The position numbers and the translations under genes were made by a program. From contig NZ_PTJA01000010.1 in the NCBI RefSeq assembly GCF_002934545.1, positions 164,644 to 228,643 on the forward strand: DNA of 64,000 nucleotides, in the 5' to 3' direction. Below, piece by piece: positions 8,597-15,950 of this stretch. The notes below the pieces were generated by a model, which was not told where the DNA came from, did not search any database, and saw nothing but the letters and a program-made list of their open reading frames with translations. Each line of letters opens with the position of its first letter. Position 1 is the stretch's first letter. Source of the stretch: Lacrimispora xylanisolvens (lineage in GTDB: Bacteria; Bacillota; Clostridia; Lachnospirales; Lachnospiraceae).

Positions 8597-8785
8597 TTCA
8601 TAATAAAACAGTTTTATTTTTTTCGTGTTTATCGCCAAATAATTAATGAATTACATGGTCTTTTGTTGGTTATTATTACACGTATTTCATATATTCAATA
8701 TATTTTCTAGAAATAACCACTGTTCTATTAAAAAGTCAGAATAAATCCAGTTCAAGATCAGCTGCATACACGCTCCATTTTAAGT

Positions 8786-8828
8786 ACAAAAATAAGGGCA
8801 CACTTTATTTAAAAAAGTGTACCCTTAT
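8786..8828 (-). terminator. Rho-independent terminator after yfcE
   Basis: Arms 8792-8805 and 8815-8828 form a 14-pair stem (minus strand ATAAGGGTACACTT / AAGTGTGCCCTTAT) followed by a U-run. It ends the operon that runs from 13.0 kb down to 8.87 kb. The stretch 8600-8785 upstream of it shows no gene that I can support. Confidence 0.85.
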
Positions 8829-8869
8829 CCATTATAATCTGACTATCTATAAAGGTTCGATGCTCAGGT

Positions 8870-9364
8870 TTATTCTTTATCCAGGAAATTCAGTGTAAAA
8901 TGGGCTTCTCCCTGCTCATCCAGTTCCATAATCATATAAGAGGGTCTTCTGCCTTCCTGGCGTGGATAGGACATACTACCGGGATTTAAAATTATGATCC
9001 CGTTATGTACCTCATAAAATGGTCTGTGGGTATGCCCGAACATGGCGATCTGAATATTACGCTCCATGGCTTCCGCTTCCAGCCGCTCCACTCCAAGAGA
9101 TACATTATAATAATGTCCATGAGTCAGAAGTATCCGGTAACTGCCCAGCTTGATTTCTTCCTCCCGTTCCAGATCAGAGAAAAAATCATTGTTACCAAGA
9201 ACCATATGCAGTTCACAGCCCTCATCCAGCCAGCTCTCAATCTTCTTTTCACTTCCTTCGGAATCTCCCAGATGAATCAGCATGTCAAAAGGTTTATTCT
9301 CTTGGATCACCCGTAAGAGATTCTCATCCCTGCGGTGAGTATCACTGACAATCAGTACTTTCAT
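8870..9364 (-). CDS. YfcE/MJ0936-type metallophosphodiesterase
   Basis: A 164-residue calcineurin-like phosphoesterase. The metal-binding motifs are in order: SDTHRR (7-12), HLGDSEG, LGNND, LTHGHYYNV, and MFGHTHRP. The family hydrolyses phosphodiesters in vitro; the cellular substrate is unclear. It overlaps rdgB by 23 bases and is the last gene of the operon. It is a divergent paralogue of the gene at 12473-13021, with which it shares only the motif skeleton. Confidence 0.88.
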   Translation of the reverse strand: MKVLIVSDTHRRDENLLRVIQENKPFDMLIHLGDSEGSEKKIESWLDEGCELHMVLGNNDFFSDLEREEEIKLGSYRILLTHGHYYNVSLGVERLEAEAMERNIQIAMFGHTHRPFYEVHNGIIILNPGSMSYPRQEGRRPSYMIMELDEQGEAHFTLNFLDKE

Positions 9365-9974
9365 GACGCTCCTCTCCCAACTGCTCTTTCAGCTTATCTT
9401 TCATGGCTTCCAGCGCCTTTCCCCTGTGACTGATCCTGTTTTTCTGATCCATGGTAAGCTCTGCTGCAGTCATATGAAATTCCGGTATATAAAGAATGGG
9501 ATCATAACCAAATCCTTCCCCGCCAGCCGGCTTGTCCGCAACCAGACCTTCCATGGCTGCCTCCGTATGAAGGACCCTGCCGTCAGGAAGAATCGCAGCA
9601 ATGTTGCAAACAAAGCGTGCACTTCTATCCTCTCCCTCAAAGAGAGCAGCACGGTTTAATATGGTCTGATTTTTAATCTCGTAGGAAGTCTCCTCCCCCA
9701 TGTAACGGGCAGAGTAAATTCCAGGCTCTCCGCCCAGGCAGTCTACTACCAGTCCGGAATCATCAGCAAGAACGATTCCTCCAGACTTTTTCCACACTGA
9801 CATGGCTTTTATCTCAGCGTTTTCCCCAAATGTAGTTCCGTTTTCCTCAATATCAAGGCAAATGCCAGCCTCTTTCATGGAGCAGACTTCCATTCCAAGA
9901 TCCTTTAATATTTCACGGATTTCCCGCATTTTTCCTTCGTTCCCGGTTGCAAAAATTATTCTGTTCTCCCTCAT
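9342..9974 (-). CDS. rdgB: XTP/dITP diphosphatase (RdgB/HAM1 family)
   Basis: A 210-residue housecleaning nucleotidase that hydrolyses non-canonical purine triphosphates (dITP, XTP) to monophosphates, keeping them out of DNA and RNA. Motifs: FATGNEGKMREI (N-terminus), VLADDSGLVVDCLGGEPGIYSARY, GFGYDPIL, and SHRGKALEAM (C-terminus). RBS AAGGAGAG before ATG 9974. In Clostridia rdgB is often joined to a yfcE-like gene, as here. Confidence 0.93.
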   Translation of the reverse strand: MRENRIIFATGNEGKMREIREILKDLGMEVCSMKEAGICLDIEENGTTFGENAEIKAMSVWKKSGGIVLADDSGLVVDCLGGEPGIYSARYMGEETSYEIKNQTILNRAALFEGEDRSARFVCNIAAILPDGRVLHTEAAMEGLVADKPAGGEGFGYDPILYIPEFHMTAAELTMDQKNRISHRGKALEAMKDKLKEQLGEERHESTDCQ

Positions 9975-9998
9975 CTGTTCTCTCCTTCAAACCTTTTT

Positions 9999-11318
9999 CT
10001 ATTGGGCAGCTGTATATGCCTTCAGACACAAATTGCAGTTCTGCTTTTCTTCCACCCGCTCCCACACTTTGCCGTCAGCACTGATATAACCCTCCCCGTC
10101 AGATAAATCTACAAAGGTTCTTCCGTCCCCTGCATCATATTCAATGGCTGCAGGGTGAACTGTATCGGGAGTGGTAATTTTCACAATTACTGCAAACCGC
10201 TCTCCCTTTTTTAATTTCAGTTCCTTTTTTGTTTTTTTATCAAATGATACGGTATAATAACCGGCATTTTCAAACGCCCCGTCTGTCAGGAAAATCTTCC
10301 GGTCGAACTCATTCCCCTCTGTAATATCAGATTCTTTTCCTGTCTGACGTACTGCGTAAATCTCATAAGAAGTACCAGGAGCTGTAGCATAAAATCCTAC
10401 CGCCTTTAAATACTGGGATTCTTCTGCTTCATAGACATTGGAAAACCATGCGGTATCATTCCCATAGCCCAGCTGGCCAACCCAGCCCCGTAAATCCGAC
10501 TGATAGATTCTGTCATATCTGCCCGGATCTTCTACTTCAGAGTATACAATGTTATTCATACCGATATTGGAATCATAATAGGATACATAAAAAAAGCCCT
10601 GGTCCCCGAATCCGTCTCCCCAGCTGTTCATGCAGATAAATGCACCATCACCATTTACCGGGACATTAAAATTCTCTCTGGAAAATCCATCATCCCAGCC
10701 AATAATTACGGAATCGTGATTGGGCGGTTCCGAGCCTATGTAGCAATAAGCGGACGCAGACTCATTATAACTGGCTGACTTACTCCTGTCTCCATTCATG
10801 GCGGTATAGAGGGAGCTCTGGACTCCTCCGTAACGAAGAACCGCCCGCTTAATCTTCTCGTAATCTTTCCCCGGTATCATCTGGATTTCCTGAACATGCT
10901 TTACCGCTTTAAGACCTTTGGGAGATGTTCCATCACCATAAGGATCCTCTGACTCCAGTACCGGTCCCTGCCAGGAAAGAAGGTATGCCATGGACATGGT
11001 ATATTCTCCTCCTTCTTCCTGTGGAATACAAAACCCATTATTTAAGGACATATGGTCCTCGGACAAATCAAGTGATTCCTCTGGTAACAATCTGGCCTCC
11101 AATGCCTGTAACGATGCAAACGCCCAGCAGGTACCAAGGGAACCCTGATTTTTCACTGCCGGAGCGCGGCCATTTTTCCTTCCGTCATAGACAGCCGGAA
11201 GCTGCCCTGTATCTGGATTATCTGCCTGTAATGGTACAAAATAGTCCGCCGCCAGGACGGCTGCTGTGCACAACACAGCAAGAAAAAGGGCAAACCGGGT
11301 TTTATTTTTCAAACTCAT
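9999..11318 (-). CDS. Secreted or membrane-anchored C1 (papain-like) cysteine protease with lectin-like C-terminal domain
   Basis: A 439-residue protein with an N-terminal hydrophobic segment (about 8-24, signal peptide or anchor). The papain fold follows: oxyanion Gln58 and nucleophile Cys64 in NQGSLGTCWAFASL, His201 in PPNHDSVIIGW, and Asn231 in MNSWGDGFGDQGFFYVSY. The remainder (about 265-439) matches the lectin-like domain usually fused to this clostridial C1 group. AGGAG abuts ATG 11318 with no spacing, and a TTG six bases later has better spacing, so the start may be TTG 11312. The first bases overlap the upstream methyltransferase gene by 17. A surface protease sits oddly inside a nucleotide/RNA housekeeping operon. 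Confidence 0.85.
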   Translation of the reverse strand: MSLKNKTRFALFLAVLCTAAVLAADYFVPLQADNPDTGQLPAVYDGRKNGRAPAVKNQGSLGTCWAFASLQALEARLLPEESLDLSEDHMSLNNGFCIPQEEGGEYTMSMAYLLSWQGPVLESEDPYGDGTSPKGLKAVKHVQEIQMIPGKDYEKIKRAVLRYGGVQSSLYTAMNGDRSKSASYNESASAYCYIGSEPPNHDSVIIGWDDGFSRENFNVPVNGDGAFICMNSWGDGFGDQGFFYVSYYDSNIGMNNIVYSEVEDPGRYDRIYQSDLRGWVGQLGYGNDTAWFSNVYEAEESQYLKAVGFYATAPGTSYEIYAVRQTGKESDITEGNEFDRKIFLTDGAFENAGYYTVSFDKKTKKELKLKKGERFAVIVKITTPDTVHPAAIEYDAGDGRTFVDLSDGEGYISADGKVWERVEEKQNCNLCLKAYTAAQ

Positions 11319-12471
11319 CTCCTGCTTTTCTTTTCGGTGGCCTTGGCCCCATAAACTGATAGAAATAGGTCTTCATCATTCCATTATATATCTTACGGTT
11401 CTTATCTGCTTTTCTTCCGATATATCGTTCCGCATCCTCATATGCAGTAATCATGTACAACGACCACGCATCAAGAGCAGCATATCGCTCTCCAATCTGG
11501 CGGTAAAGCTTTGGAAGATTTTCCTTTTCCTCAAGACGCTCTCCATATGGAGGATTGGTAATAATAAAACCATATTTTTTCGGATGGCTTAACGCCTCCA
11601 CGGAGCGCTGCTGAAAATGGATGAGGTGGTCCACACCGGCAGATTCAGCATTGGTTCTGGCTGCTTTTACTATCTCAGGATCGATATCATATCCCTGTAT
11701 ATCAACCTTTACGTCATTATCTACCAGATCATTGGCTTCATCCATGGTATCATACCAGCATTTTCTTGGGATAATGTTCTTCCAGTCTTCTGATAGGAAG
11801 GACCGGTTCATACCCGGAGCTATATTAGCTGCCATCATGGCTGCTTCTATTACGAATGTACCACTTCCGCAAAACGGATCCACCAGAATCCTGTCTTTGT
11901 TCCATGGTGTCAGCATGATCAGTGCTGCAGCCAGGGTCTCCGTAATGGGAGCCTTGCTGGTAAGGGTACGGTAACCTCTTTTATGGAGAGAATCTCCCGT
12001 GGTATCGATTCCTACGGTAACCTGATCTTTATACAGAAAAACACGAAGAGGATAGCTTGCACCATTCTCTTCAAACCATTCTACTTTATATGCACCCTTC
12101 ATTCGCTCCACCATGGCTTTTTTCATAATGGACTGAATATCAGATGGGCTGAACAGCTTACTCTTGATGGAAGATGCTTTTGCCACCCAGAATTTTCCAT
12201 CCGCAGGAATATACTCTTCCCAGGGTATTTTCTTAGTCGCCTGAAAAAGCTCTTCAAAGGAATCCGCATGAAAACTTCCTGCCTTTAAAAGCACTCGTTC
12301 TGCAGTTCTTAAAAATACATTGGCACGGCAGATAGCTTCGTCATCACCAAGAAACGTCACTCTTCCGTCTTCCACTAAGGTTATATCGTATCCAAGATCT
12401 GTTATTTCTTTCTTTAATACCGCCTCCATACCAAAATGGCAGGGAGCAATGAGTTCGTAAGTTTTTTTCAC
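11302..12471 (-). CDS. THUMP-domain class I SAM-dependent RNA methyltransferase (RlmL/YpsC family)
   Basis: A 389-residue protein. An N-terminal ferredoxin-like/THUMP region (about 1-155) leads to an UPF0020 Rossmann methyltransferase with a SAM motif DPFCGSGTFVIEAAMMAANIAPG (about 198-220) and the catalytic loop TNPPYGERL, typical of N2-guanine rRNA methylation (RlmL m2G2445-like). The start is GTG 12471 with AGGAG six bases upstream. It begins one base after the stop of the yfcE-like gene. Confidence 0.9.
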   Translation of the reverse strand: MKKTYELIAPCHFGMEAVLKKEITDLGYDITLVEDGRVTFLGDDEAICRANVFLRTAERVLLKAGSFHADSFEELFQATKKIPWEEYIPADGKFWVAKASSIKSKLFSPSDIQSIMKKAMVERMKGAYKVEWFEENGASYPLRVFLYKDQVTVGIDTTGDSLHKRGYRTLTSKAPITETLAAALIMLTPWNKDRILVDPFCGSGTFVIEAAMMAANIAPGMNRSFLSEDWKNIIPRKCWYDTMDEANDLVDNDVKVDIQGYDIDPEIVKAARTNAESAGVDHLIHFQQRSVEALSHPKKYGFIITNPPYGERLEEKENLPKLYRQIGERYAALDAWSLYMITAYEDAERYIGRKADKNRKIYNGMMKTYFYQFMGPRPPKRKAGDEFEK

Positions 12472-12472
12472 A

Positions 12473-13021
12473 TTATTCTCCTAAGTTCATTTCTTTTACA
12501 ATGTTACCATCAAAGTCCATAATCCTGAAGATCCGGTCTTCCAGCAGTGCATAGGTAGGAGGATTTCCTCCTTTTGGAATGGAAACAGAACCTGGGTTAA
12601 GTATGGTAATGTCTCCAAAGGTTTCAGCAGTCAGGATATGGGTATGACCGTGAAGCAGAATATCTCCCTTTTGCATTGGCAGAAGATTTTCTTTGTTGTA
12701 GATATGTCCATGAGTGGCATAAATAGTCAGGCCATTAATTGCAAACAACGCATAATCAGAAAGAACCGGGAATTCCAGTACCATCTGATCTACTTCCGCA
12801 TCACAGTTTCCCCGGACATTATAAATCTGATCTTTATAACTGTTAAGCATGGAGATGACCTCTTTGGGTGCATATTCTTTGGGAAGATCATTTCTTGGTC
12901 CATGGTAAAGAATATCCCCAAGGAGGATCAGTCTCTCAGCTCCTGATTTTTTATATACATCTAACAGCTCCCTGCAATAATAAGCAGAGCCGTGAATGTC
13001 GGAAGCAATCATATATTTCAT
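12473..13021 (-). CDS. yfcE: YfcE family phosphodiesterase
   Basis: A 182-residue metallophosphoesterase of the YfcE subfamily. Motifs in order: ASDIHGSAYYC (N-terminus), LLGDILYHGPRNDLP (family-specific), VRGNCDAEVDQ, ATHGHIYNKENL, LLHGHTH, and LNPGSVSIPKGGNPPTY. AAAGGAG precedes ATG 13021. First gene of the five-gene operon ending at 8870. Closer to enteric YfcE than the paralogue at 8870-9364. Confidence 0.9.
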   Translation of the reverse strand: MKYMIASDIHGSAYYCRELLDVYKKSGAERLILLGDILYHGPRNDLPKEYAPKEVISMLNSYKDQIYNVRGNCDAEVDQMVLEFPVLSDYALFAINGLTIYATHGHIYNKENLLPMQKGDILLHGHTHILTAETFGDITILNPGSVSIPKGGNPPTYALLEDRIFRIMDFDGNIVKEMNLGE

Positions 13022-13090
13022 ACGTATTTTCTCCTTTACTGTTTATCAGGTATATTTTAAGACCTGGAAGGTATATCTGTCAATGAATAC

Positions 13091-13399
13091 CTATCCACGT
13101 ACCATATATTTTCCCCTGTAATAGGAGATTCCATTAGCCAGATTGATGACATGATAACCCATTGACTCCAAATGTCTGCAAACATTCATGCTTTGTCCGC
13201 CCCTGGCACAATAAAAGATCAGTGTTTTATCTCTGGGCAGCTGGTTTCTCCAATAATCATACTCCTCATAAGGAAGATTGACTGCCCCCTTTAAATGTCC
13301 TTTTTGATAAGAAGATGAACTCCGAAGATCTATAATCATAATATTACTATTATATTCTATATATTGATCGACTTCCCATACCGGTATTGTCGTGAACAT
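13091..13399 (-). CDS. Rhodanese-like domain protein
   Basis: A single 102-residue rhodanese domain. DLRSSSSYQKGHLKGAVNLPYEEY is the family core, and the active-site loop is FYCARGGQSM with the catalytic Cys near residue 64. It could carry persulfide sulfur; the physiological partner is unknown. RBS AAGGACAGGTGA before ATG 13399. It stands alone, with no sulfur genes immediately adjacent. Confidence 0.85.
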   Translation of the reverse strand: MFTTIPVWEVDQYIEYNSNIMIIDLRSSSSYQKGHLKGAVNLPYEEYDYWRNQLPRDKTLIFYCARGGQSMNVCRHLESMGYHVINLANGISYYRGKYMVRG

Positions 13400-13458
13400 A
13401 CTATCACCTGTCCTTTCTAGTAATAATATATTCCGAATTTTCCAGGATGCGAAAGGAC

Positions 13459-13506
13459 AAAAAAAACGCGGGAAAGGACACGATGTCTCTTTCCCACGCC
13501 TTTTTT
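13459..13506 (-). terminator. Terminator after the repeat protein gene
   Basis: On the minus strand a stem of about 16 pairs (GCGTGGGAAAGAGACA / TGTCCTTTCCCGCG with small imperfections) is followed by eight U. The plus strand also carries a U-run, so it can work both ways. Confidence 0.85.
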
Positions 13507-13520
13507 AATTTTGTCTGTTA

Positions 13521-13754
13521 TTAAAATTTGTTCTGGCTGCTGTTACGGCTGGAATCACGGCTGGAATCACGGCTGGAGTCACGGCTGCAGTCACGGCTGG
13601 AATTACGGCTATCCTGCATCTTGTCCTGCATTTTATCCTGCATCTTATTCTGGCTGTTTGTACTCTTGTTCTTATTGTTGTTCTGGCTTGATGTGTAATT
13701 CTTAGAAGAATTATCCATATCGTTGTAGCTGTCATTATAATTATTCTTAGACAT
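13521..13754 (-). CDS. Small hydrophilic protein with four-residue repeats (KMQD and SRDS)
   Basis: A 77-residue protein with no hydrophobic core. Three blocks are visible: an Asn/Ser/Lys-rich head (1-34), three KMQD repeats, then six SRDS-like repeats (one SRDC) ending SSQNKF. The DNA repeats have a 12-base period at 13545-13610. GGAGG lies one base from ATG 13760 but seven bases from ATG 13754, so the second ATG is the start. It is probably disordered. No function assigned; a spore- or stress-related structural role would be a guess. Confidence 0.6.
   Translation of the reverse strand: MSKNNYNDSYNDMDNSSKNYTSSQNNNKNKSTNSQNKMQDKMQDKMQDSRNSSRDCSRDSSRDSSRDSSRNSSQNKF
13545..13610. repeat. 12-bp tandem repeat inside the small repeat-protein gene
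   Basis: The hexamer ACGGCT recurs every 12 bases at 13545, 13557, 13569, 13581, 13593 and 13605, with near-identical bases between. It encodes the SRDS repeats on the minus strand. A second looser 12-base repeat (13612-13650) encodes KMQD. Such units can expand or contract by slippage without frameshift. Confidence 0.85.
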
Positions 13755-13875
13755 TTTCATACCTCCTGTGGGCGTTTTTTGTTACATGGTGTAGTATGGC
13801 GAATATCCGACAGAATATACTTGATTTTTTGTATTGGATAATTCTGAATTTTTTAGAATTGTTTTTAAAATAACT

Positions 13876-13904
13876 TTGCATTTTTACATAGCCTATATTA
13901 TAAT
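13876..13904 (+). promoter_or_regulatory. Plus-strand sigma-A promoter of a candidate small RNA
   Basis: TTGCAT (13876-13881), a 17-base spacer, and TATAAT (13899-13904). No coding frame follows. The predicted start near 13911 coincides with the first base of a perfect 17-base palindrome. The minus strand also reads TATAAT here (13902-13897) but lacks a -35 match. Confidence 0.6.
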
Positions 13905-13910
13905 TTACTT

Positions 13911-13998
13911 GAGGAATATTATTCCTCATCCTTATTAATTATTTATACTCCCCTCAGAAGCAGCCGAATAGCTCCCCTATTCAGGCTGTTTCTCTTTG
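13911..13998 (+). ncRNA. Candidate small RNA of about 85 nt
   Basis: From the predicted start at 13911 the transcript would begin with the palindrome GAGGAATATTATTCCTC (5' hairpin, 13911-13927). An AU-rich single-stranded stretch containing ACUCCCCUC follows, then a terminator hairpin (arms 13956-13971 and 13977-13993; loop CUCCC) with a U-rich tail UUUCUCUUU. The two CUCCCC segments could pair with Shine-Dalgarno sequences, as C-rich loops do in RsaE/RoxS-type RNAs. This is inference from layout; I do not recognise a named RNA family. It lies between two minus-strand genes, so it is not a leader of either. Confidence 0.5.
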
Positions 13999-14124
13999 AT
14001 GAGAAATCTGTGTATTTTATGCAATGCATTATTGATAAGTTTATTACGATTGTTCCATGCCATTATGGTAACATATCCCATTCAATGTGCAATTACTTTT
14101 GCTAACCCATCCATCGCCCGGCAA

Positions 14125-14160
14125 ATACAAAAGACCTCCGGCAATCCCATGCCGAAGGTC
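14125..14160 (-). terminator. Terminator after the first NlpC/P60 gene
   Basis: Arms 14133-14143 and 14150-14160 (minus strand GACCTTCGGCA / TGCCGGAGGTC) form an 11-pair stem followed by UUUUGUAUUU, about 40 bases after the stop at 14199. Confidence 0.85.
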
Positions 14161-14198
14161 CTATATCCCTTTCCAAAATCCGGTAATCCGCTATTCCA

Positions 14199-14930
14199 TT
14201 AATCGCCAAGCACGTTGACAATCTTTACAGGTGTCCGATAGTTCCACGGAGATGTCTTAATACCTGTACTATAAGTTGAGGAATGTACTACTTCTCCATT
14301 CCCGATATACATGGCAACATGATTGATGGAGCTTCCGCTTCCGTAGAAAATCAGGTCGCCTGGGCGCATCTGATCTGCGCTCACGGATCTTCCCTGTGAA
14401 GCCTGTCCACCTGATGAACGGCTGATGGAAAGTCCTGCTGCATGCTGCATTACATATCTTGTAAATCCGGAGCAATCCACTCCTGTATGAGGATCACTGC
14501 CACCGTAGGAATAACGACCGCCTACGAACTGCAGTGCATAAGTAACAATGCTTTGTCTGAAATTAACGGTTGACTGAGCCTGAGCCTTCTCTTCCAGTGC
14601 TTTTAAAGTTTCTTCATCGGTTGCAGTTACAGTGGCACTTCCTTCTGCCGGTAAATAGCCATATGTATCGTTCACCTTAACTTTTAAAAATCCATCCCCC
14701 ATATCTTCCACAACTTCAAAGGCGGATCCTTTGGAAGCGTTCATTAAGGGTTCTGTACCTTCTTCATCTTTACTGATTGTAACCTGATCTGTATTAACGG
14801 TTACCATGTAATTTCCAAAACTTAATCCTGGGCCGGATACCTCATCTGCTCTTACATCTGAAGGAACTGCAATGATCATTGTTCCACAAAAAGCCATAAG
14901 TCCTAACGTTTTCCATACTTTGTTTATCAT
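14199..14930 (-). CDS. Secreted NlpC/P60 peptidoglycan endopeptidase with SH3b domain
   Basis: A 243-residue protein: signal peptide (cleavage likely after VRA near 29), an SH3-like stretch (about 35-100, ending GYLPAEGSA), then an NlpC/P60 domain with catalytic Cys in GVDCSGFTRYVMQ, His in SSINHVAMYIGNGEVVHSS, and the fold core QFVGGRYSYGG. It would cut gamma-D-Glu-diamino acid bonds in wall stem peptides. The frame extends to 15008, but ATG 14930 starts the signal peptide and has AGGAG 11-12 bases upstream. A tandem paralogue lies immediately upstream at 15063-15755. Confidence 0.9.
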   Translation of the reverse strand: MINKVWKTLGLMAFCGTMIIAVPSDVRADEVSGPGLSFGNYMVTVNTDQVTISKDEEGTEPLMNASKGSAFEVVEDMGDGFLKVKVNDTYGYLPAEGSATVTATDEETLKALEEKAQAQSTVNFRQSIVTYALQFVGGRYSYGGSDPHTGVDCSGFTRYVMQHAAGLSISRSSGGQASQGRSVSADQMRPGDLIFYGSGSSINHVAMYIGNGEVVHSSTYSTGIKTSPWNYRTPVKIVNVLGD

Positions 14931-14999
14931 CGGGAAATTTGCTCCTATTTTTACTTTTTGAGTTTCAAATGTTACGTAATTATTAATTTCATTACGGTT

Positions 15000-15028
15000 A
15001 TTATACATTTATTTTATCTTTTCGTCAA
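15000..15028 (-). promoter_or_regulatory. Sigma-A promoter for the first NlpC/P60 gene
   Basis: Minus strand TTGACG (15028-15023), 17 bases, TATAAT (15005-15000). It gives a 5' leader of about 65 bases, so this gene is transcribed separately from its upstream paralogue. Confidence 0.75.
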
Positions 15029-15062
15029 GTATTATTTAAAACTGCACGAATTTAAAATTATA

Positions 15063-15755
15063 TTAGTTTAAAACACTGACAAATTTCACAGGTTTGCGAT
15101 ACATGACGTTTGTTACGATAATTCCTGTTTTTTCGGTGGATGCATGGATTACTTTCCCATCTCCCATATACAAAGCGACATGATTAATGGATCCGTTTTT
15201 TCCATAAAATACCAGATCACCTGGACGGGCCTGATCATAACTTACGATTTTTCCTTCCCCTGACTGGGACCTTGCGCTGTGATCCAGCTCCACATCTGCG
15301 GTCTTTTTAAGGACATATCTGGTAAATCCGGAACAATCCACTCCAGTGCTGGGATTTACACCACCATATACGTAACGTCCACCAACGAACTGAAGAGCAT
15401 AGTCCACAACTTCTTTCCGCTCCAGTGCAGACTCGTCCACTTTTTCCTGAGTTTTTTCGATCAATGTTGCAGAATCACTCCGTATGTAACCGTCGCCTTC
15501 CGGAACTTTCACCTTCAGCCAGCCATCCTTGGCAGGCTCAATCACCTCACAGGTCTGGCCTTCCAAAGCAGAAGTCACAACTGATCCGCCATCCTCCGCA
15601 GTGGTTCTGACTGATACAGGCTTGTCCAGTCTTGCATAAAGAGTTGTACTGGTTTCTACTGTGATTTCATCCGCTTTCGCCTCTGTCTGATAGTTTAAAC
15701 TTAAGGTTGTTAAAAGTCCTAAAAGTCCCATGACCTTCCACATTCTGATTTTCAT
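15063..15755 (-). CDS. Secreted NlpC/P60 peptidoglycan endopeptidase with SH3b domain (paralogue)
   Basis: A 230-residue protein with signal peptide (cleavage near AKA-DE, 27-29), an SH3b domain (about 45-100, QTCEVIEPAKDGWLKVKVPEGDGYIRSDS) and an NlpC/P60 domain with Cys in GVDCSGFTRYVLK and His in GSINHVALYMGDGKVIHAS. Same architecture as the gene at 14199, consistent with tandem duplication. AGGAG lies 7 bases before ATG 15755. A WalR-type box upstream fits wall-hydrolase control by the WalRK system. Confidence 0.9.
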   Translation of the reverse strand: MKIRMWKVMGLLGLLTTLSLNYQTEAKADEITVETSTTLYARLDKPVSVRTTAEDGGSVVTSALEGQTCEVIEPAKDGWLKVKVPEGDGYIRSDSATLIEKTQEKVDESALERKEVVDYALQFVGGRYVYGGVNPSTGVDCSGFTRYVLKKTADVELDHSARSQSGEGKIVSYDQARPGDLVFYGKNGSINHVALYMGDGKVIHASTEKTGIIVTNVMYRKPVKFVSVLN

Positions 15756-15775
15756 AACGAATCTCCTGTCTGCGT

Positions 15776-15826
15776 ATGATAGCTGTTACCGCAAATATTT
15801 GACTTAAATATTACATAATTGTTACA
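15776..15826 (-). promoter_or_regulatory. WalR (YycF)-type box with -10 element upstream of NlpC/P60 gene
   Basis: On the minus strand TGTAAC-AATTA-TGTAAT (15826-15810) matches the WalR consensus TGTWAH-N5-TGTWAH. A TATCAT -10 candidate follows at 15781-15776 without a good -35, as expected for an activated promoter. The downstream gene is a wall hydrolase, the classic WalR target class. Confidence 0.55.
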
Positions 15827-15861
15827 TTTTGAATTATATCCTCTGTTGCAGCTTTTGTCAA

Positions 15862-15904
15862 GCAAAAACGGCATTTATGACCACTCACAGTCATAAATGC
15901 CGTT
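15862..15904 (-). terminator. Terminator after the DUF1700 gene
   Basis: Perfect 15-base arms (15867-15881 and 15890-15904; AACGGCATTTATGAC) with an 8-base loop, followed on the minus strand by a U-run. Confidence 0.9.
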
Positions 15905-15950
15905 ATACTTTTGTAATATATTCCATTTATATTGTTACATATTAGTGACG

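Noticed and set aside
8404..8638. A 70-codon minus-strand frame (8426-8638) over the microgene region
   Set aside because: It spans the consensus promoter and RBS of the 36-residue ORF in another frame and has no RBS of its own.
8655..8755. A 32-codon plus-strand frame in the gap before yfcE
   Set aside because: No RBS, AT-rich sequence and no promoter; treated as chance.
13545..13650. Tandem short repeats that might suggest a CRISPR or VNTR locus
   Set aside because: Repeats are 12 bases long without spacers and keep the reading frame of the SRDS/KMQD protein, so they are coding repeats.
13747..13929. A 60-codon minus-strand frame upstream of the repeat protein
   Set aside because: No RBS; it runs through the sRNA promoter region and into the next gene's start.
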